From Gemmatimonadota bacterium (GTDB lineage: Bacteria > Gemmatimonadota > Gemmatimonadetes > Gemmatimonadales > GWC2-71-9): a stretch of 44,427 nt of DNA. The stretch spans positions 1 through 44,427 of the forward strand of contig QHUR01000033.1 in assembly GCA_003221995.1 (NCBI GenBank), written 5' to 3'. The translations under genes and the position numbers were made by a program. The stretch's first letter is position 1. Every line of letters starts with the position of its first letter. Under the pieces are notes generated by a model. The model was not told where the DNA came from. It searched no databases and saw nothing but the letters and a program-made list of their open reading frames with translations. Shown piece by piece: positions 38,576 to 44,427 of the stretch.

Positions 38576-40425
38576 GCCCTGGGCCTCTCCCCCAGCGCCT
38601 CGCGAATCTCCCCCGCCGCAGCGATCGCGTGGTCCACGTCGCGTGACAGGGCCCGCGCCTGTTGCGTCGCCTGCGTGAGGTCGTCCAGCACGGCCGCCAC
38701 TCCCGCTGAGCGGAGCCGCAGCAGGTCGAAGCGCACGTTCTGCATCGCCAGCACACACGACTCGACCTGATCCTCGATCAGCTGGCGGCGCGTCACGAGA
38801 TCGGTGAGCGTCTGCCGCTGCCGCGCGAGCAGGCCGAGCTGCCGCTCCCGCTCCGCCCCCTCCGGCTCCTGCTTCGTCGCCGCGATCTTCGCATCTAGGC
38901 GCGCCAGCGCGCTCTGGTCCACATCCGCGCTCATCGTATGGAGCATGCGGGCGAGCTCCTCGGCACGGTGCAGCAGCGCGTCCACCGTGTGCAGCACGTC
39001 CGGCAGCAGCTTCTTCTCCGACTTCGGTACGCGCTCGAGGATCTTGAGGATCGCCCTGCGGTCGTTGCGCGCCTGCTGGACCGCGCCCGTCTGGCGCCCG
39101 AACTCCCCACTCGTGGCGGGCGGGAGCTCGGCCGGCTTCGCTCCCGCGGCGAGCCCGAGACGGGCATCGGCGGCGTCGGGTGCGGGAGGCCGGTACAACA
39201 CGTCGCGCCAGGAGTAGCCGGCATGCCAGAGCCTGATGTAGCGCGGCACGAGACTGAACGCGGCCATGAAGCCCGCGACCATCAGCGACCAGCTGGGCAC
39301 ATGATGGCCCGTGAGGACATCGACCAGGAGCAGCGACCCACTCACCGAGGCCCACCGCACGAAACTGGCGCGCGCATCCCGCACGATTGCCGCCTCGCCG
39401 GCCTCTCCCAGCGGAGCGGGCTGCTCGGCGCGCCCCCGGCGGCTCGGCCGCCGGTCCCGCTCGCGCCCGCGTTGCGCGGGGGGGCCCAGCGGCGCCGGCC
39501 GCGGGGGGGCGTCACTGGAGCGGCGGGCGCCAGCGAGTGGACGCCGCGGCTGGTACGCGGTCGCCGTGCGCGCCTCGAGGGACCGGCGTAGCGCGTCGGC
39601 GGTGGGCCAGCGGTCCTCGGGATCCTTCTCGAGGCAGCGCATCACGCAGCTCTCGAGGTCGGGCGGGCAGTCGGGGCGCTTCGCGACGACGCGCGGCGCC
39701 GGCTCCGTGATGTGCTTCATCAGGATCCCCGGCACCGTCGGGGCGGAGAAGGGCAGCTCGCCCGTGAGCGTCTGGTAGGACACGACGCCGAGGCTGTAGA
39801 GGTCGGAGCGGCCGTCGATCTCCCGGTCGCCCGCCGCCTGCTCGGGGCTCATGTAGTGCGGTGTGCCGATGGCTACGCCGGTGGCCGTGAGCGTCGCGGG
39901 GCCCGTGGTGGAGGAGAGGGCCTTCGCGATTCCGAAATCCGTCACGACCACCCGGCCCCGGCTCCCTTCGAGCAGGATGTTGTCAGGCTTGACGTCGCGA
40001 TGGATGATGCCGACCGCGTGCGCGGCGCCCAGCGCGTCGGCGGTCTCGATCATGACCCGGCGCGCCTCCTCCGGAGGCAACCGGCCCCGGCGCTTGAGCC
40101 GGGCCGCGAGCGACTCCCCGTCGACATACGCCATCACGAAGTAGACGAGGCCGTCCGGACCTTCGCCGACGCTATGAATCGGCACGATGTGCGGGTGGGA
40201 GAGCTGAGCGGCGGTCTCCGCCTCGCGCAGGAACCGGATGCGGATCTCCTCGCGGAAGGCGAGCTCGGGCGGGAGCACCTTGACGGCCACCTGGCGCTTC
40301 AGGCGCTCGTCCCGCGCCTGATACACCACGCCCATCCCGCCGCGGCCGATCTCCCCCGCGATCGTGTAGGAGCTGCCCAGCGCCTTGCGCAGGCGCGTCA
40401 CCAGGGAGTTTTCGGCCTCGGCCAT
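38572..40425 (-). CDS. Serine/threonine protein kinase with TM and coiled-coil C-terminus
   Basis: EIGRGGMGVVYQARDERLKRQVAVKVL, IIHRDVKPDNILLE, VTDFGIAKA, GTPHYMSPEQAAGDREIDGRSDLYSLGVV. Confidence 0.94.
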   Translation of the reverse strand: MAEAENSLVTRLRKALGSSYTIAGEIGRGGMGVVYQARDERLKRQVAVKVLPPELAFREEIRIRFLREAETAAQLSHPHIVPIHSVGEGPDGLVYFVMAYVDGESLAARLKRRGRLPPEEARRVMIETADALGAAHAVGIIHRDVKPDNILLEGSRGRVVVTDFGIAKALSSTTGPATLTATGVAIGTPHYMSPEQAAGDREIDGRSDLYSLGVVSYQTLTGELPFSAPTVPGILMKHITEPAPRVVAKRPDCPPDLESCVMRCLEKDPEDRWPTADALRRSLEARTATAYQPRRPLAGARRSSDAPPRPAPLGPPAQRGRERDRRPSRRGRAEQPAPLGEAGEAAIVRDARASFVRWASVSGSLLLVDVLTGHHVPSWSLMVAGFMAAFSLVPRYIRLWHAGYSWRDVLYRPPAPDAADARLGLAAGAKPAELPPATSGEFGRQTGAVQQARNDRRAILKILERVPKSEKKLLPDVLHTVDALLHRAEELARMLHTMSADVDQSALARLDAKIAATKQEPEGAERERQLGLLARQRQTLTDLVTRRQLIEDQVESCVLAMQNVRFDLLRLRSAGVAAVLDDLTQATQQARALSRDVDHAIAAAGEIREALGERPRA

Positions 40426-40517
40426 GCGGTTCCGCGAAGGAGTGCGCGGATAGATTTAGCGGCGCGCGGGCGGTCGTGCAACCTTCAAAAAGGGTTGGAC
40501 TTACACGTCAACGGAAC

Positions 40518-40633
40518 TTGGCCGCTAGCTTTTGGCCGTTGGCTGCTCCGCACGTGGCCAAGCGCCACCCTGACGGCTAAGGGCCAATGGCTAATGGCTC
40601 CCTGGCAGTCTCCTGCCTCATTGGCCGCTTGCT
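40518..40633. repeat. Degenerate heptamer repeat region upstream of lon (TTGGCCG / GGCCAAT words in both orientations)
   Basis: 40518 TTGGCCG CTAGCTT TTGGCCG TTGGCTG (7-bp phase); 40575 GGCTAAG GGCCAAT GGCTAAT GGCTCCC (7-bp phase); ATTGGCC at 40620. Confidence 0.65.
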
Positions 40634-40667
40634 ACCGGAACGCGACACCCCATCGCGGCGTTAATTG

Positions 40668-40683
40668 TGGCACGGTCGATGCT
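40668..40683 (+). promoter_or_regulatory. Candidate sigma-54-type -24/-12 promoter for lon
   Basis: TGGCACG-GTCG-ATGCT, GG-N10-GC spacing, one mismatch to TGGCACG-N4-TTGCW, 53 nt upstream of the lon ATG. Confidence 0.4.
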
Positions 40684-40735
40684 GTGGCCATGTGGTACGT
40701 GGTGTGACGGACCATCTCCTGCTTGAGAGATCGCA

Positions 40736-43195
40736 ATGTCTGAGCGACTGACGCTCCCGGTGCTTCCGCTCCGGGACATGGTGCTGTTTCCCGGCGTCAC
40801 CGCGCCGATCGGCGCGGGGCGGCCGGCCACGCTGCGCGCCATCGAGGCGGCGCTGAAGCATCCGTCCCGCCGCGTGTTCGCGGTTGCCCAACGGGAAAAC
40901 GTGGACGCGGTAACGCCGGCCAGCCTTTATGGGATGGGCACGATCGCGCGCATCGGCCAGGTGCAGCGCGGGCTTGGCGGAGTACAGCTCATGCTGAACG
41001 GCGACGCCCGCGCGGTCGCATTGCAGTACCGTGAGACCGACGGCTACCTCGAAGCCGACCTGCGGGAGGCCGAGGAGCTTCCGCCCCTCAATGCAGAAGA
41101 CGCGGCGTTCGTGGCGCTGTACCGGGAGACCCGGCAACGCGCCGCCGAGCTGGGCCAGAAGTCCGGGCTCCCCGAGGAAGTGGTGAAGCAGGTCTTGGAG
41201 GGAGTCACCGATGCCGGCCGGTTCGCCGATCTCGTGGCGGGGTACCTCGAGGTGAAAGCGCCCGAGCGCCAGGCGCTGCTCGAGACCCTCGCAGTCGAGG
41301 AGCGATTGCGGCGGGTGCTGGTCCACATCCAGCGCCAGATCGGCGTCATCGACGCTCAGGAGGAGATCAAGTCGCAGGTCCAGGAGGAGCTGGGCGAGCG
41401 GCAGCGTGAGATGCTGCTGCGCGAGCAGCTGAAGGCGATCCGCAAGGAGTTGGGCGAGGAGGACGAGGGAAGCGAGGTCGCAGAGCTGCGCAAGCGGTTG
41501 GCGGAGCTGGAGCTTCCCGAGGCGGCGCGCAAGGAGGTGGAGCGGGAGCTGGCGAGGCTGGAGCGGGCGAACCGCGACTCGATGGAGGCCCAGGTGATCC
41601 GGACCTACCTCGAGACCATGGCGGAGTTGCCGTGGGGCACACGGGCCGACGAATCGCTCGACCTGAAGCGCGCGGCCGAGATCCTCGAGCAGGACCACTA
41701 CGGCCTGAAGGACGTCAAGGACCAGGTGCTCGAATTCCTGGCGGTGCGCCAGCTGCGGCAGCGCGAAGCCCCCTCGGCAGCCCCGAAGGAGCCCGCGCCC
41801 GAGGAGGGGCGCCGGCCGCAAGGGAACGAGGACGACAAACAGAAGGGGCACATTCTCCTGTTCGTCGGCCCGCCCGGCGTCGGCAAGACGTCGATCGCCA
41901 AATCGATCGCCCGCGCGATGGGCCGGCCCTACGTGCGCATCTCGTTGGGCGGCGCCCGCGACGAGGCGGACATCCGCGGCCACCGCCGGACCTACGTGGG
42001 CGCGATGCCCGGTCGCATCATCCAGGGGATGAAGCAGGCGGGCGCGAAAAACCCCGTGTTCCTGCTCGACGAGGTGGACAAGCTCGGCGTCTCGTTCCAG
42101 GGAGACCCGGCCGCCGCGCTGCTCGAGGTGCTGGATCCGGCCCAGAATGACTCGTTCACGGACCACTATCTCGGTGTGCCGTTTGACTTGTCCGAGGTGC
42201 TGTTCATCGCGACGGCGAACTTCCCCCAGAGCATCCCCGGTCCGCTGGTAGACCGCATGGAGGTGGTCAACTTCGCGGGCTACACCGAGCGGGAGAAGCT
42301 CGAGATCGCGAAGCGCTACCTCGTACCGCGCCAGCTGCGCGAGAACGGGCTGACCGTGGATCAGCTCGTTCTCACGGAGGCGGCCCTCTCGGACATCATC
42401 GCGAGCTACACGCGCGAGGCGGGCGTCCGCCAACTGGAGCGGGAGATCGGCAAGTTGGGGCGCCGGGTGGCGCGGAAGATCGCGACCGGCGAGGTCGACC
42501 GCCTGACCGTGGACCGGCTGGATGTCGAGGACCTGATTGGCCGGCCCAAAGTCCATCCGGAGCGCAAGGCGCGGGAGGACCAGATCGGCGTCGCCACGGG
42601 GATGTACTACACACCCGTCGGAGGGGACATCATGTTCGTCGAGGCGAGCGTGATGAAAGGGAAGGGCGAGCTCGTGCTCACGGGCCAGCTCGGCGACGTG
42701 ATGAAGGAATCGGCCCGTGCCGCGCTCACCTACGCGAAGTCGCACGCTGATCTGCTCGGCATCCCGGAAGAGGCGTTCAACGACACGGACATCCACGTCC
42801 ACGTGCCCGCGGGCGCCATCCCGAAGGACGGGCCGTCGGCCGGCGTTACGATGGCGACGGCGCTCGTGTCGGCGCTGTCCAGGCGTCCGGCCCGTCACGA
42901 CATCGCCATGACGGGGGAGGTCACGCTCCGCGGGCGGGTGCTGCCGATCGGCGGCGTCAAGGAGAAGGTGCTGGGCGCCGTACGAGCGGGGATCAAGACG
43001 ATCATCCTCCCCAAGGAGAACGAGGCGGACCTGCAGGATCTCCCGGAGGACGTGCGCAAGTGGTTGGACGTGCACGTCGCGGAGGAGCTGGGCGAGGTGT
43101 TGAGCCTGGCCCTGCGCGGCGCACGCTTCGAGGAGGGTCACCTCGTCTTCGAGGGCGAGGCGCCGATGGAGCCGAGTCTGGTCTCTAAGAACTGA
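40736..43195 (+). CDS. lon: ATP-dependent protease La (Lon)
   Basis: [93 protein letters not shown] (Ser/Lys dyad). Confidence 0.98.
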   Translation: MSERLTLPVLPLRDMVLFPGVTAPIGAGRPATLRAIEAALKHPSRRVFAVAQRENVDAVTPASLYGMGTIARIGQVQRGLGGVQLMLNGDARAVALQYRETDGYLEADLREAEELPPLNAEDAAFVALYRETRQRAAELGQKSGLPEEVVKQVLEGVTDAGRFADLVAGYLEVKAPERQALLETLAVEERLRRVLVHIQRQIGVIDAQEEIKSQVQEELGERQREMLLREQLKAIRKELGEEDEGSEVAELRKRLAELELPEAARKEVERELARLERANRDSMEAQVIRTYLETMAELPWGTRADESLDLKRAAEILEQDHYGLKDVKDQVLEFLAVRQLRQREAPSAAPKEPAPEEGRRPQGNEDDKQKGHILLFVGPPGVGKTSIAKSIARAMGRPYVRISLGGARDEADIRGHRRTYVGAMPGRIIQGMKQAGAKNPVFLLDEVDKLGVSFQGDPAAALLEVLDPAQNDSFTDHYLGVPFDLSEVLFIATANFPQSIPGPLVDRMEVVNFAGYTEREKLEIAKRYLVPRQLRENGLTVDQLVLTEAALSDIIASYTREAGVRQLEREIGKLGRRVARKIATGEVDRLTVDRLDVEDLIGRPKVHPERKAREDQIGVATGMYYTPVGGDIMFVEASVMKGKGELVLTGQLGDVMKESARAALTYAKSHADLLGIPEEAFNDTDIHVHVPAGAIPKDGPSAGVTMATALVSALSRRPARHDIAMTGEVTLRGRVLPIGGVKEKVLGAVRAGIKTIILPKENEADLQDLPEDVRKWLDVHVAEELGEVLSLALRGARFEEGHLVFEGEAPMEPSLVSKN

Positions 43196-43772
43196 CGGCG
43201 CGCACGCCGTTGACCACGAGATCCACCGCAGCCTCCTTCCACCGTTCCCGCAACGTAGGCTCGTCCGCCCCCAGCGGGGCCGCGCTTGCCGCGATGAGCG
43301 ACTCGAGCTGCAGGTAGGCCACCATCAGTACCAGCGCTTGCGCCGCCGTGACGTGGGGGTCGAGATCGTCCCGCACCTGACCGAGCCCCTGCCCCTCGGC
43401 GAGCAGCACCACTAGCCGCTTGATCGCCGGCGTGAAGGGGCGGGCGTCCGAGCGCTGGGCCTGGCTCAACAGCGTGACGAGCTCGGGGTGCGACGCGAGG
43501 AATTCGAATTGCGCCCGCAGCGCGTGCTGCAGCCGTTCCAGAGGTGATCCCGAGAGGGGCGGGATGTCGGCGAGCGCCCGCTCCAGCTCCGCTGCGCCGC
43601 GCGCGAGCACGGCCTGGAAGAGTCCCCGCTTCGAGTGGTAGTAGTAGAACAGCAGCTGCTTGTTTACTCCGGCGTGGCGGGCAACCCGCTGCACGCGCGC
43701 CCCCGCGTAGCCCTGGCTCGCAAACTCGTCTCGGGCTGCCGCGATGATCCGTAGTGCCCTACCATTACTCAA
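43185..43772 (-). CDS. TetR/AcrR family transcriptional regulator
   Basis: RIIAAARDEFASQGYAGARVQRVARHAGVNKQLLFYYYHSKRGLFQAVL (TetR HTH). Confidence 0.93.
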   Translation of the reverse strand: MSNGRALRIIAAARDEFASQGYAGARVQRVARHAGVNKQLLFYYYHSKRGLFQAVLARGAAELERALADIPPLSGSPLERLQHALRAQFEFLASHPELVTLLSQAQRSDARPFTPAIKRLVVLLAEGQGLGQVRDDLDPHVTAAQALVLMVAYLQLESLIAASAAPLGADEPTLRERWKEAAVDLVVNGVRAVSS

Positions 43773-43788
43773 CTTGGGTGGCAGGAGG

Positions 43789-44427
43789 CTAATTCCTCAA
43801 CCAGATGGTTGATGAAATGTAGGGTCCTCGCCCTACCCACGCCAGGTTCTCCGGTACGCGCGGTAGCCCCTGAGTGAGGAAGCGGATGAGGAAGCGATTT
43901 GTCTCTGCCGGGGCCTCTTCCTGCACCGCATGGCCGGCGTGAGGAACGATGACAAAGGCTGCGCGCAGGAGCTGAGCGGCAATGGCCCGGCCCGCGCCGA
44001 GCGGAACCCAGCGGTCCTCGGCACCCCAGATGAGGAGCGTCGCGGGCTGGATCCGCTCGAGGCGGCCGTCCAGGGCGTTGAAGTCAAACTCGCGCAGCAC
44101 CGCTCGCAGCGCGGCGCCGTAGGCAGGGTACGCAACCGCAGCATAGTACTGATCGACGTCCGCGGGCGTGACCTTCTCTGGATCGGCGTAAGTGGACCGG
44201 AGGAGCCGCTCAGTGAGGCTGCGGCCGCGGAACGACACCATCAGGGGGCCGAGCACGGGCCAGCGGGCCACCTTGAACAGCAGGGGTTCGCGGGCGCCGA
44301 GTCCGGCCGCGCCGATGAGCACGAGGCCGCGGACGCGCCGCGGGTCGCGGATCGCTACCTCGGCGGCGATCGCGCCCCCCATCGAGTGTCCCACCAGCAC
44401 GGCATCCTGAATGTGAAGCGAGTCCAG
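43789..44427 (-). CDS. Alpha/beta hydrolase (N-terminus beyond window end)
   Basis: LVGHSMGGAIAAEVAIRDPRRVRGLVLIGAAGLG (GHSMGG elbow), LLIWGAEDRWVP, VPHAGHAVQEEAP; frame open to the window edge. Confidence 0.9.
   Translation of the reverse strand: MDSLHIQDAVLVGHSMGGAIAAEVAIRDPRRVRGLVLIGAAGLGAREPLLFKVARWPVLGPLMVSFRGRSLTERLLRSTYADPEKVTPADVDQYYAAVAYPAYGAALRAVLREFDFNALDGRLERIQPATLLIWGAEDRWVPLGAGRAIAAQLLRAAFVIVPHAGHAVQEEAPAETNRFLIRFLTQGLPRVPENLAWVGRGPYISSTIWLRN

Noticed and set aside
40661-43141. 826-aa antisense ORF opposite lon
   Set aside because: Shadow ORF of a highly conserved gene

Overview
High-GC bacterial chromosomal segment, densely coding, mostly housekeeping genes; gene content and composition suggest a Gemmatimonadota-like lineage, but this is an inference. 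No rRNA, tRNA, CRISPR array, prophage or IS transposase was found. Order of content: suf Fe-S genes (sufD partial, sufS, sufU); ABC transporter pair; four-helix-bundle (S23/IVP-type) gene between inverted octamer repeats; mnmG; two parS sites; parA-parB-M23 peptidase-bactofilin; Nif3; MFS; queG. Next is a tight + strand operon (14133-21403): class V aminotransferase, LOG, deoxyhypusine synthase-like, MFS, ATP-grasp ligase, zinc-ribbon metallopeptidase, Asp/Glu racemase. Then glpD, fadI/fadJ-like, PRODH, rsgA, mazG, DUF1015, PfpI, amidohydrolase lipoprotein, flavin reductase, fused E1 dehydrogenase, MFS/spermidine-synthase fusion, Ser/Thr kinase, lon, TetR and an alpha/beta hydrolase (partial). 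The most unusual non-gene signal is a set of short degenerate tandem arrays with strict 7- or 8-bp period at gene junctions: octamers flanking the four-helix-bundle gene as an inverted repeat, and heptamers at 20659, 26514, 27773 and 40518. The best candidate for an undescribed functional system is the ligase/metallopeptidase/racemase/DHS-like operon.
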